From positions 39,516 to 103,515 of the forward strand of contig CAVSBZ010000006.1 in assembly GCA_963726315.1 (NCBI GenBank): a stretch of DNA of 64,000 nt, given 5' to 3'. Under the pieces are notes generated by a model. The model made no database searches. It saw nothing but the letters and a program-made list of their open reading frames with translations, and had not been told where the DNA came from. Shown here one piece after another: positions 10,682 through 19,226 of this stretch. The position numbers and the translations under genes are program-made. Position 1 is the first letter of the stretch, and each line of letters starts with the position of its first letter. The DNA is from FEB-25 sp963726315 (GTDB lineage Bacteria > Chloroflexota > Anaerolineae > Anaerolineales > UBA4823).

Positions 10682-11458
10682 TCAATGCACAATTTGTGAT
10701 TGTTCTAGAAGTGGAAACTTACATGTCGGCTCACGTCCACTAGCTGTAAAAGATTGTATTTCTTGTTTTATCTGTTCCGGTTCCAGGTCGGTAATTAAGT
10801 GCCGGGGAAGGAGGAAATTCGCATCGGAAAGATCAAGTTTGGTAGCCAGCTGAGCAAATTGCTTGCAGGCTGATTGCAGAATTGCGATCTGATATGAATA
10901 AGCGTTTGACGGGTCATCCTGCACATCAGGTAATTCGCTAAGTACTTGCTCACCTGTGAGCTTTTGTCCCTTCAACTCGATCCCACCGAGGAGGTCGAAG
11001 GTTTGCGCCATGGCTACATTATCCAATACAATATAACCACTCCACCAGTAGTTTTCCGCCGCCAATATATCCAGGAAATTCTGGTTTACGTTAAGCCTGC
11101 CGTTTGCCTTTTTAAAGTTAAACGAATTAACGAGTTGTGACTCCAATTCGGATATCGTCTGATCTCCTGCTGGGAATATCGGCAACAACCGGATAAAAGT
11201 ATCTGTAGGGAAGTAAGTTGCTAACCAGACGCTTTCCAGGTGCGGATGTAGCGAACTCAGCGAGGATGTGCTGATCAGCAGGATGCTGCGCTGACCATTG
11301 CTCATTGTATTAATGGGTCTTTGGTTACTCGCGGAGACGACTTTCAGGCTGCCGGACAGGAGGTTGAAATCAGATGGATAGAACCTGGTGCTGAAAGTGT
11401 ATCCGACCACCAGCGAGCAAATGAATATCCCAAAAAACAAGAGCGAATGATTTTTCAT
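10682..11458 (-). CDS. Membrane-anchored LCP-like (LytR-CpsA-Psr-like) protein, divergent
   Basis: 258 residues from the ATG at 11458, chosen over an upstream start because AGGTAG lies 9 bases before it and it begins directly at a signal anchor ('MKNHSLLFFGIFICSLVVGYTF'). The order of segments resembles LCP ligases that attach polymers to peptidoglycan: an 'ILLIST' strand, 'SVWLATYFPTDTFIRLLPI' (cf. the TDTIMLV...PRD block), then 'GYIVLDNVAMAQTFDLLGGIEL' (cf. the LCP xVDALGGVxV block). The conserved arginines of active LCP enzymes are not obvious, so it may be inactive or only structurally related. It sits inside the ftsZ block. Confidence 0.5.
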   Translation of the reverse strand: MKNHSLLFFGIFICSLVVGYTFSTRFYPSDFNLLSGSLKVVSASNQRPINTMSNGQRSILLISTSSLSSLHPHLESVWLATYFPTDTFIRLLPIFPAGDQTISELESQLVNSFNFKKANGRLNVNQNFLDILAAENYWWSGYIVLDNVAMAQTFDLLGGIELKGQKLTGEQVLSELPDVQDDPSNAYSYQIAILQSACKQFAQLATKLDLSDANFLLPRHLITDLEPEQIKQEIQSFTASGREPTCKFPLLEQSQIVH

Positions 11459-11465
11459 AGAAAAA

Positions 11466-11753
11466 CTACCTGGGTGACAGCATTCCAATAAGAAAACCTG
11501 CAGCGAACCCCAGAACCATCCACAACAAAAGACCGAGAAGAGCTACTTTTATTGATTCCCAACTGAATGCAAATGATCTATTTGGTTGATCAACCTGTTG
11601 GATTCTGGCAATTTCAACATTCGGTACTTGCTGACGATCAGCGGTTGAGCCATCCAGGATACTGGTCCGTAGATGAGTTACCCCGCTCATTGCAGAAGTG
11701 AGCGTCGAGTAAAAAAAGATCTCAAACTGGTTGAATATCGTATTCGCATTCAT
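11466..11753 (-). CDS. Small single-pass membrane protein next to ftsZ
   Basis: 95 residues with one strong C-terminal membrane segment ('VALLGLLLWMVLGFAAGFLI', about 70-90) and a polar N-terminal region without a signal peptide. No family is recognised. The start is 10 bases after the ftsZ stop and the stop is 7 bases before the LCP-like start, so it is clearly in the same transcription unit. The topology (soluble N-terminal part, C-terminal tail anchor) would suit a tether between a cytoplasmic partner such as FtsZ and the membrane, comparable in role to FtsA/ZipA/SepF; this is inference only. Confidence 0.65.
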   Translation of the reverse strand: MNANTIFNQFEIFFYSTLTSAMSGVTHLRTSILDGSTADRQQVPNVEIARIQQVDQPNRSFAFSWESIKVALLGLLLWMVLGFAAGFLIGMLSPR

Positions 11754-11763
11754 GGATATTCTG

Positions 11764-12990
11764 TTATCCCATACTTTTGACAGAAACTCTACGGCCTCGC
11801 CTCAGGAATGCAGGGATATCGAGGTCGTTGGATGACACGGTAAATTCCTCTTCCATGTACTCGTCAGGAACCACTTCAGGAAGTTTCAGCTCATACGTTT
11901 CGGGGGCAGGTATCCTTGGGCGCTCGAGCGGCCTTTGTCTGACATCCAACCGGGAGAGTGTATCTTCCAAGGTTGTTGAGCCTAATCCGGTAATTACCAG
12001 GATTGCTTCGACCCGGTCTTGCAAGCGGGGATCATTCACCACGCCCAGGACGATCTCGGCTTTACCGCCCGCCTGTGCCTGGAGGTGGGATAGTGCAGCT
12101 TGAACGTCATAAAGTGCTAACTCGCCACCACATGTAAAGTTCACCAGGATCCCAGCTGCATTTTCAATTGAAGTTGATTGCAGTAATGGATGATGCAACG
12201 CCTGGTCAACTGCTTTCATAGCCTTATCTTCACCATCACCCTGTCCAATCGACATAAGCGCACCGCCGCCCATTTTCATCAGATTTCGGATGTTGGCAAA
12301 ATCCACGTTGATCATGCCAGGTGTAGTGATCAGCTCAGTGATGCCCTGGACAGCCTGCCGTAAAACATCATCTGCCAGGCGGAAGGCTGTATCCAAAGGC
12401 AAGTCACGCGGAGCGACTTCCAGGAGACGGTCATTCGGGATCGAGATCAAGGTATCTGTATTAGGCGAGAGGAGTTTAATCCCTTCATTGGCATTTCGCT
12501 GCCGCCGGCCCATTTCGAATGAAAATGGCATGGTTACCACAGCGATGGTGACCGCGCCGATCGATCGAGCTATTTTTGCTGCAACCGGGATTGAACCCGT
12601 CCCAGTTCCACCACCCATGCCTGCTGTCAGAAAGACCATGTCAGCACCTTCAAGCGCAGCCGCAATAAGCCTGGTGCTTTCTTCTGCTGCGTTTTGACCC
12701 ACTTCAGGGTTACCACCGGCGCCTAAACCACGTGTAGTTTTTGGACCCAGCTGGATTTTCGTGGGAGCAAGGCTGTTCTTCAGCGCCTGCGAATCGGTGT
12801 TGGCAACGATGAAATCCACACCGGAAAGACCCAGCTCTATCATGCGGTTGATGGCATTCGAGCCTCCTCCACCCAGTCCTAATACTTTAAGAGAGGGTTT
12901 ATGGACGTTGGCACATAATGGATCAGCGTCATCTGGAACTGTGAAGGGGAAGGAAGATTTTCGTTGGAAGTTATAGATCATGTCATTCAT
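11764..12990 (-). CDS. ftsZ: Cell division GTPase FtsZ
   Basis: 408 residues. It polymerises with GTP to form the Z ring at the division site. The GTP-binding loop 'VLGLGGGGSNAINRM' is at 36-50 and the tubulin signature 'GGGTGTG' at 126-132. The nucleotide-contacting segment 'MGRRQRNANEG' is at 160-170, and the conserved C-terminal peptide 'DIPAFLRRGRR' is present. The T7 synergy loop reads 'NVDFANIRNLM' (228-238). The first acidic residue (Asp230, equivalent to E. coli Asp209) is kept, but the position of the catalytic E. coli Asp212 is Asn233 (codon AAC). An N-terminal extension of about 33 residues precedes the GTPase domain. The gene is followed at 10 bases by membrane-protein, LCP-like and TPR genes. 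Confidence 0.95.
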   Translation of the reverse strand: MNDMIYNFQRKSSFPFTVPDDADPLCANVHKPSLKVLGLGGGGSNAINRMIELGLSGVDFIVANTDSQALKNSLAPTKIQLGPKTTRGLGAGGNPEVGQNAAEESTRLIAAALEGADMVFLTAGMGGGTGTGSIPVAAKIARSIGAVTIAVVTMPFSFEMGRRQRNANEGIKLLSPNTDTLISIPNDRLLEVAPRDLPLDTAFRLADDVLRQAVQGITELITTPGMINVDFANIRNLMKMGGGALMSIGQGDGEDKAMKAVDQALHHPLLQSTSIENAAGILVNFTCGGELALYDVQAALSHLQAQAGGKAEIVLGVVNDPRLQDRVEAILVITGLGSTTLEDTLSRLDVRQRPLERPRIPAPETYELKLPEVVPDEYMEEEFTVSSNDLDIPAFLRRGRRVSVKSMG

Positions 12991-13056
12991 GAGGGCACCT
13001 TTTTTACGTTTGGTTTGGGTTCATCTGACCGAGTGATAAATCTCCAAGGCACAATT

Positions 13057-14382
13057 TCATTGAGTGGTTGGATCTGGTGTTGCAATAATCATGCCATCTC
13101 CATTAATTTGCTCTACAATACATCCGGCAGCCAATAAACCATCGATGATTGATTCTGGAATGTCAGCCGCGCCACCAACCACGGTAACTTTCTTGGCATG
13201 AGAGGCTTCAACAGGAGAAAAACCAATCGTGGGCTGGTACTTGTTGATAAATGGGCGGATGGCATCCAAACGCCAGTCAACGACACCCGTTTCAATAGTC
13301 GGCAGGAGCAGGTAATGTGCAATGGGACGGGTACCGAAACCGTGTGACCCATATGCGAACATAACCTTGGATGATTGGGATGACTCCGTACCACCACTAG
13401 ACACCCATTCTTTGAGCGTGGCAACAATCGGCAGTTGGGTCTGATCCGGTTTATACCAGGCGTTATTTAATTCCGGATCACCCTGAGAGGCAGATAACAT
13501 CCAAAAGTTACACGTAAGCACATCTGGCGGGACGGGATCATAGTCCTGTGACCGCCCGGTCATTAACCTTACCAAGGTCATATTCTGCCAGGTATGAGCC
13601 TGGAGATCGACGGTAGGAGATTGGCGATCTTGCTGGTCACCGATCCGGCTACCTGCACCCAATAGGATGATCGGCAGGCGTTTTCCAAGGGCAGCTTCAG
13701 AGATAGCCAGGTACCAATCAAAAATTCTGAATCCAAGATGATCTTCCGAATTTTGAGGCGTGGAATAGGGTTTGGTGGTTGGCCAGCGTTCCGGTCCTCC
13801 CGCACCCCAGTTCGGGGAGCGGTTGCTCGACCATGCGTAAGCAGATAAGACAAGCTGGTCTAATAAATCCTGCTCACCTCGCCGGTGTAAACCTTGTAGA
13901 GCAGAATATAAAAAAGCTGTATCCCAATAGTCTCCTCCAGGTTCCAAAGGTGGGAATACAGGGATTAATCCTGCATCGAGCGCTCTATCGGCACTTGGGA
14001 TAAAAATATCCAAAAAACGTTCGACCAGGTTTCGTTGAGCCCAATTGGCTGGGGACCAATTCTTTAGCATGTTGGGTCGATCGTACAAGGTAACGAATTT
14101 AACACCCCAATGTGAATAAGCATCGAAGAAAATACCTGGATCTGTCGAGTTTCCTGAACCATAAGTGGACAATGGTAGATGGATGACCGGTTGGATACCT
14201 TGATCAATAATCTGTCGGATGAACGATTCAGGAATAGCACGATCGGTAGGAGCTAATAAGGTCAGCCACGATGCACCGAGAGCTTGGAGCTCTGGTATCC
14301 ACGTATGGATATCGTTCTCACGGTAATGCAGGGTATCGGGAAAGTAGTAAAATCCATAACGAGTTTTATGCGGGGAGGTCAT
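13057..14382 (-). CDS. Hypothetical protein, TIM-barrel glycosidase-like
   Basis: 441 residues, no signal peptide. The N-terminal half has alternating strand/helix segments such as 'LGASWLTLLAPTDRAIPESF', 'GIQPVIHLPL' and 'WGVKFVTLYDRPN', with Trp-rich surfaces. The pattern resembles TIM-barrel glycoside hydrolases or cellulase-like folds. 'GAGSRIGDQQ' and 'LGFRIFDWYLAISE' follow. No certain catalytic Glu pair can be assigned. It is the first gene of the leftward block, 66 bases upstream of ftsZ, and could share its promoter in the 14.38-14.58 kb divergent region. Confidence 0.6.
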   Translation of the reverse strand: MTSPHKTRYGFYYFPDTLHYRENDIHTWIPELQALGASWLTLLAPTDRAIPESFIRQIIDQGIQPVIHLPLSTYGSGNSTDPGIFFDAYSHWGVKFVTLYDRPNMLKNWSPANWAQRNLVERFLDIFIPSADRALDAGLIPVFPPLEPGGDYWDTAFLYSALQGLHRRGEQDLLDQLVLSAYAWSSNRSPNWGAGGPERWPTTKPYSTPQNSEDHLGFRIFDWYLAISEAALGKRLPIILLGAGSRIGDQQDRQSPTVDLQAHTWQNMTLVRLMTGRSQDYDPVPPDVLTCNFWMLSASQGDPELNNAWYKPDQTQLPIVATLKEWVSSGGTESSQSSKVMFAYGSHGFGTRPIAHYLLLPTIETGVVDWRLDAIRPFINKYQPTIGFSPVEASHAKKVTVVGGAADIPESIIDGLLAAGCIVEQINGDGMIIATPDPTTQ

Positions 14383-14582
14383 CTTTGTTGTGCTGCTCCT
14401 ATGATTAATCTACACGAGCAAAGGTGCAAGAGCTATGCCAGACAACCGCAACTTCGGTTACTATCCAGATGGTTTATTTCAATGTATAATGAATCTTAAG
14501 GCAGCTGACAATACCGGGTATCTTGGGTATCGCCAGCTTATTATCTGGTTTATTGCAAGGATTAACACGCGTGCGGAGGAGA

Positions 14583-16019
14583 ATGGTTCCATTGAAGAGC
14601 AAGTTGGCATTATTCAGTGTCAGCTTGCTGATTATTTTAATAATATCTGCTTGTACCCCTACGTCCGGCGCCTCAACGCGTGGAACCTTCACTGTTGACC
14701 CATCTTTTTCCGATTTTTACCGCGAATTTGGGGGGGAGGATATCCTCGGACCTGCAATATCACCTCTATTTGATAAGGATGGGGTGACTTACCAGTATAT
14801 AGTGGCTGGTTTAATGGCATACAACCCAAACCTGGAACCACTGAAACGATATTCCTTTTCTCCGATTGCAGCTTTGGAATGGCAGATTAATGGAATGGTT
14901 GAACCTTCCCCACAAGTGTATGACTCTCACTATGTGAATGGTCACCAGATTTGGGAAGAAGTTTTACCTTATTATGACCGGTATGGTCCCAATATCATCG
15001 GATTGCCTCTGACCGCAGTGATGGCTAACGCCAGCAAACAGCGTTATGAACAGTATTTCGATGGGTTAGGTTTTTATCGGAATTTTTCGGATCCAGCCGG
15101 GAAAATTTATTTAATGCCATACGGGGACTGGATGTGCGGAAATAATTGCGCATACGCCAGCAATGACCTGCCACCGGCAGCATCATACGCACAGGAATTT
15201 AGTGCCACGGAGCAGTTATTCCTTCAGGCAGCTGCCCGTCTTGGATATGGATTTACCGGCGAACCCCTGGCAACTCCGAGTTTGGGATCGGATGGGAATT
15301 ACCAAATGGTGTTCGAGAATGTTGTCCTATATATCGATCCCTCCGATGGTCACCAAATCCGGTTGAGACCAATCCCATCATGGCTAGGGATCCAGTCCGA
15401 ACAACTTAAACAAGCGCTGGATGAGAATTGGTTATCTTTTTACCCGATCAAGAATGAACAGGGCTTCAATGTGCCTAAAACATTTCTAGATTATATAAAT
15501 CAACATGGATCGATTGAGTATTCTGGAGAACCTATCAGCGAATATCACAGCTTATCCAAAGATGAATACTCACAATGTTTTCGGAATGTATGTTTGGAGT
15601 ACCACCCGGACGCACCTCCAGGGCTGCAGGTCAGACCTCAAGCGTTAGGTGCCGATTACCTGATCAGCGGTAAAAAACCTGACACGGTCAATTCCACACT
15701 TGATAATGCACTGCAGATCAAAGCATCGGAGGAATCACCACTCATCCCCTCTGGTGAAAAACAGGTCATTCATATTGAAGCAACTCAAAATAATGAGCCC
15801 GTGAGCGGTATCCAGATTTCTTTGTTGGTTACGCAACCTGATGGAATAACGAAAACCTACTCATTGGAACCAACCGGGATGGATGGAAAAACGAGCATAG
15901 AGCTGGATTCGATTAATGGAGCGAATGGGGCGATCGTCCAGTACAAGGTATGTGTGGTTGGTTCAGTCACACCTCAGCTTTGTTTTCCGCAGAGTTATAC
16001 CATCTGGGACCAGCAATAA
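14583..16019 (+). CDS. Predicted lipoprotein of unknown function
   Basis: 478 residues from the ATG at 14583, chosen because GGAGGAGA sits just before it and the protein then starts with a proper lipoprotein signal ('MVPLKSKLALFSVSL' then lipobox 'IISAC', Cys24). An in-frame upstream start at 14523 is less likely. The mature part has repeated tryptophan/tyrosine-rich segments of about 60-90 residues ('FYREFGGEDILGPAISP', 'YDRYGPNIIGLPLTAV', 'INQHGSIEYSGEPISEY') that look like one motif used several times, and a C-terminal beta-sandwich-like part from about residue 400 ('EATQNNEPVSGIQISLLV'). It is convergent with the sigma-54 activator gene, with only 29 bases between their ends. A TATAAT at 14485-14490 may be its -10. 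Confidence 0.65.
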   Translation: MVPLKSKLALFSVSLLIILIISACTPTSGASTRGTFTVDPSFSDFYREFGGEDILGPAISPLFDKDGVTYQYIVAGLMAYNPNLEPLKRYSFSPIAALEWQINGMVEPSPQVYDSHYVNGHQIWEEVLPYYDRYGPNIIGLPLTAVMANASKQRYEQYFDGLGFYRNFSDPAGKIYLMPYGDWMCGNNCAYASNDLPPAASYAQEFSATEQLFLQAAARLGYGFTGEPLATPSLGSDGNYQMVFENVVLYIDPSDGHQIRLRPIPSWLGIQSEQLKQALDENWLSFYPIKNEQGFNVPKTFLDYINQHGSIEYSGEPISEYHSLSKDEYSQCFRNVCLEYHPDAPPGLQVRPQALGADYLISGKKPDTVNSTLDNALQIKASEESPLIPSGEKQVIHIEATQNNEPVSGIQISLLVTQPDGITKTYSLEPTGMDGKTSIELDSINGANGAIVQYKVCVVGSVTPQLCFPQSYTIWDQQ

Positions 16020-16048
16020 ATTTACCTGTTCTTCGTGACAGAAAGGGT

Positions 16049-17244
16049 TTACTCAGTCGCATCCGGGGGTAATTGAGCCGCTTTGATGACCTCGACTGGG
16101 AGGTGGGGGAGGTCGATCGAGCACTCATCGCAAAAGAGCATGGCGCGCTCGATCACGTTGCGCAATTCACGAATATTTCCAGGCCAGGTGTGGTTGATCA
16201 ATGCTTCCATTGCGCGTGGGGTCACATCCTGGATATTCACCCCCAGCCGTTGATTATTTTGGCGGATAAATAATCCCACCAACTCAGGGATATCCTCTTT
16301 GCGATCTTTCAATGGGGGTAGGTGAAGGTCTACAACTTTGAGACGGTAATATAAGTCATGGCGGAATTCCCCTTTTTCCATCGCGGATATTAGATCACGA
16401 TTGGAGGCGGCAATGATCTGCACATCCACGCGTATTTCTACCGTACCGCCCACTCGGCGGAACTTTTGCTCTTCAATAGCGCGGAATAATTTTGCCTGCA
16501 TATCCACGGGCATGGAGGAAATTTCATCCAGGAACAGGATGCCCTGATCTGCAACTTCCATTAACCCTAATTTTCTCTTCTCAGCGCTGGTAAATGCACC
16601 GGCCTCATAACCGAACAGCTCAGATTCCAATACTGTGGTTTGGATAGCGGCACAATTGATGGCGATGAATGGCTTATTGGCACGTGGCCCCATCTGATGA
16701 ATGGCATTGGCAAGGATTTCCTTACCGGTGCCAGTTTCCCCGGTAATTAATACAGAGACCGATGCCGCGGCTGCTCTTTGGGCTTGATGAAGTACTACCT
16801 GCACTGCAGGATTTACGCACACCATGGAGGAATATTCTTTACGCTGAGATTCACGCAGATGTACCAATTCTCTGCGCATAGCCACGATTTCCTGGGCACG
16901 TTGGATAGATTTCTCCAAGGAATTAAGCTGGACCGGCTTTTGGAGAAAATCATGAGCGCCGTTCTTCATAGCTTCGACTGCCATGTCAATATGCCCGTAA
17001 GCTGTGATAATAATGATCGGGGGGCGCATCGGCAGGTGAGCGGTCTCGTCCAGGAGGGTGGGTCCGTATCCATCCGGCAGCTCTACATCGAGTAAGATGA
17101 TATCCGGGGTGCCCAGCCTGAGCTGCTCGCGGCATCAGACAAGGTGGCTGCTTCGAGGACTTCGTAACCTCGAGTGGTGAGAAATTGACCGATATTTATT
17201 CGTGCATTAACTTCATCGTCGACAATCAGTATAGTAGCCGCCAT
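16049..17244 (-). CDS. NtrC-type sigma-54 activator without Fis domain; receiver domain frameshifted
   Basis: Response regulator. The receiver begins at the ATG at 17244 ('MAATILIVDDEVNARINIGQ') and breaks near 17130, where one C appears to be missing. In the next frame it continues 'REQLRLGTPDIILLDVELPD' with the phospho-accepting Asp, then 'PIIIITAYGHIDMAVEAMKNG' and 'DFLQKPV'. The AAA+ domain follows with Walker A 'GETGTGKE', Walker B 'GILFLDEIS' and the sensor II region 'WPGNIRELRN'. The sigma-54-contacting loop reads GAFTSA instead of GAFTGA. The protein ends about 25 residues after the AAA+ domain ('VEVIKAAQLPPDATE'). No Fis-type helix-turn-helix is present and there is no room for one before the convergent gene. 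It is 17 bases after the kinase gene. Confidence 0.85.
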
Positions 17245-17261
17245 ATCCTACCCATTTAGTT

Positions 17262-19226
17262 TTAGGATGATGCACAGGGGAATTGAACTACGAAATTAGT
17301 TCCACCCAAGATGCTGTTTACATAAATTGACCCTTTATGTGCAGTCACGATGCGTTTTACGATTGCCAATCCCAATCCGGTGCCATGCTGCTTGGTAGTA
17401 AAGAAGGGTTCGAAAATCTTTTCCCTAAGCTCAGCGGGAATACCCGGACCAGTGTCGGAGATGCTGACTTCGATATGAGCTTGTTCACCGCCTTCACCAA
17501 CCTGCCTTATCTTGACCGACAGCATCCCGCCGCTGGTTTCCATGGCTTCTATTGCATTATTGATCAAGTTGGTAAACACCTGCTCCAGGGCTCGATAATC
17601 GCCATCGATATTAGGTACTGATTTATCTGCCTGAACCTGATACTTGATGTTCAGCTTAACTAACCTTGATCTCCACCGTTCTAAAAGGTTTGAGACTAAG
17701 GTACCCAAGGTGATCGGTTCGAGCTTATATTCCATCGGGCGGACGAAAGTCAGGCTAGATTTTACCAGAGATGTGAGGCGCTCACAATCTTCCTCGAGCC
17801 TGGCAATGTTCTCTTGATTGGGATCCTCCGGTGGCAGGTTGATTGCAAGTAGTTGAAGTCCGGTGAAGATGTTATTGATCGGATTTTTGACTTCATGGGC
17901 AAAAGAAGCCGTCACCTCACCTAGCAGTGCCCTCTGTTCAAGCTGCTGGTTCTTCAAGCGGTATTCCTCTTGCTCACTCAAATCATGGAACAGGATAATG
18001 ATGCGGTTAAGCACATTATCGTTAATAATCGGAATGATACGTAAATTCGCCTGGAACGATTCGCCATTACGGCGGAATAATTTCAGGCTGCCAATGCTGC
18101 CAATACGCTGCTCATTCTGCACTACCTGAAAGGAGGCTTTTAAATCCTCTCCACCGATCAACACATTATCGATTTTCTGACCGGCAACTTCCTCTGTCGC
18201 ATAGCCTAAATATAGTTCTGCTGAAGGGTTCAAGGAGGTTATAACCAGATCGGGCGACAATATTATCACACCGTCCTCCATGGAATTAAAAATTGAGGAG
18301 TTGGTCGAGACCTTGGTCATGTACTCTTGAATATCCATCCGCAGCTGGGTGTTTAGAGCATGACCCTGGATTATTGTGTTGATTTGCGAAGCCAAAAAAG
18401 TGAGCTGCGGTAATAGGTTTGTGGAAGGAATGGAATTTTCTCCCAGCGCGACCAGCAACCCGATATAAGCATTGGGCTCGCCGATGGGAGCAGAGGCAAA
18501 GTAGGAAATATTGGAAGAATGAGCCAATCGATGCAGGCTGATGATGGCTCGTTTTCCTTTTACCCACATGATGGGTGACTGTAGGTAGGAAAAATCCTCG
18601 CCACTAATTTCCTCAGGAAAGGCATGGTCAATCCCAGAGGTAGAAATCCGTTTCAGGCTGGGGTGCTGGCTGCTAGCCTGGTAAATACAGAGGAATGCTG
18701 AACCGGTCAGGTCTAGCCCAGTTCGTAAAAATTGGGTCAATGCTTCTTCCAAATTTGTTGATAGCAAGGCTTTGGATAACTGATTAAGGTGGTCCCATAA
18801 TGAATGGTAGCGTTCTTCCTCTTCCCGATGCGAGCGATACTGCTCGTCTAACTCGAAAGTGATCAAGGAATATTTATTTGCCTCGCCGAGGGGGCTGAAA
18901 GTTACCTGAACGACCGATTTAGATCCACCCCGTTTGATTAGCTCAACAGCTGATGGATATTTAACCGGCTCATTTTGGTCACCATCTTCAGGAATATCAG
19001 CTTTGATCACCTGGAACAAACTGCGATAATCAACTTCAGCCAGCTCGCTGCGTGTGTAAGCAGTCAGCTCGGTGGCTTTCGAATTTGCGAGATATATACG
19101 ATTGTTTAGATTGTTGATGATTACCGCAGCTTGAGGGAGATTATTTAGTAGCGTCTCAATTTCTGCTGTTCCTAGTTGAAGGAATTGGCTTTTTATGAAG
19201 CTACTAAATTGTGATACTCTGTTCAT
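17262..19226 (-). CDS. Soluble PAS-GAF-PAS sensor histidine kinase
   Basis: 654 residues, no membrane segment. Order: PAS (about 22-130, 'NLPQAAVIINNLNNRIYLAN'), GAF-like domain (about 150-290), second PAS (about 310-425, 'MEDGVIILSPDLVITSLNPS'), HisKA with the phospho-accepting His in 'ASFAHEVKNPINNIF', and HATPase with N box 'NLINNAIEAMETS', G1 'DTGPGIP' and G2 'GTGLGLAIVKRI'. It resembles NtrB-type kinases that sense cytoplasmic signals. The start overlaps the end of rpoN by 23 bases and the sigma-54 activator follows at 17 bases, so it is very probably the cognate kinase of that regulator. The signal is unknown. Confidence 0.92.
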   Translation of the reverse strand: MNRVSQFSSFIKSQFLQLGTAEIETLLNNLPQAAVIINNLNNRIYLANSKATELTAYTRSELAEVDYRSLFQVIKADIPEDGDQNEPVKYPSAVELIKRGGSKSVVQVTFSPLGEANKYSLITFELDEQYRSHREEEERYHSLWDHLNQLSKALLSTNLEEALTQFLRTGLDLTGSAFLCIYQASSQHPSLKRISTSGIDHAFPEEISGEDFSYLQSPIMWVKGKRAIISLHRLAHSSNISYFASAPIGEPNAYIGLLVALGENSIPSTNLLPQLTFLASQINTIIQGHALNTQLRMDIQEYMTKVSTNSSIFNSMEDGVIILSPDLVITSLNPSAELYLGYATEEVAGQKIDNVLIGGEDLKASFQVVQNEQRIGSIGSLKLFRRNGESFQANLRIIPIINDNVLNRIIILFHDLSEQEEYRLKNQQLEQRALLGEVTASFAHEVKNPINNIFTGLQLLAINLPPEDPNQENIARLEEDCERLTSLVKSSLTFVRPMEYKLEPITLGTLVSNLLERWRSRLVKLNIKYQVQADKSVPNIDGDYRALEQVFTNLINNAIEAMETSGGMLSVKIRQVGEGGEQAHIEVSISDTGPGIPAELREKIFEPFFTTKQHGTGLGLAIVKRIVTAHKGSIYVNSILGGTNFVVQFPCASS

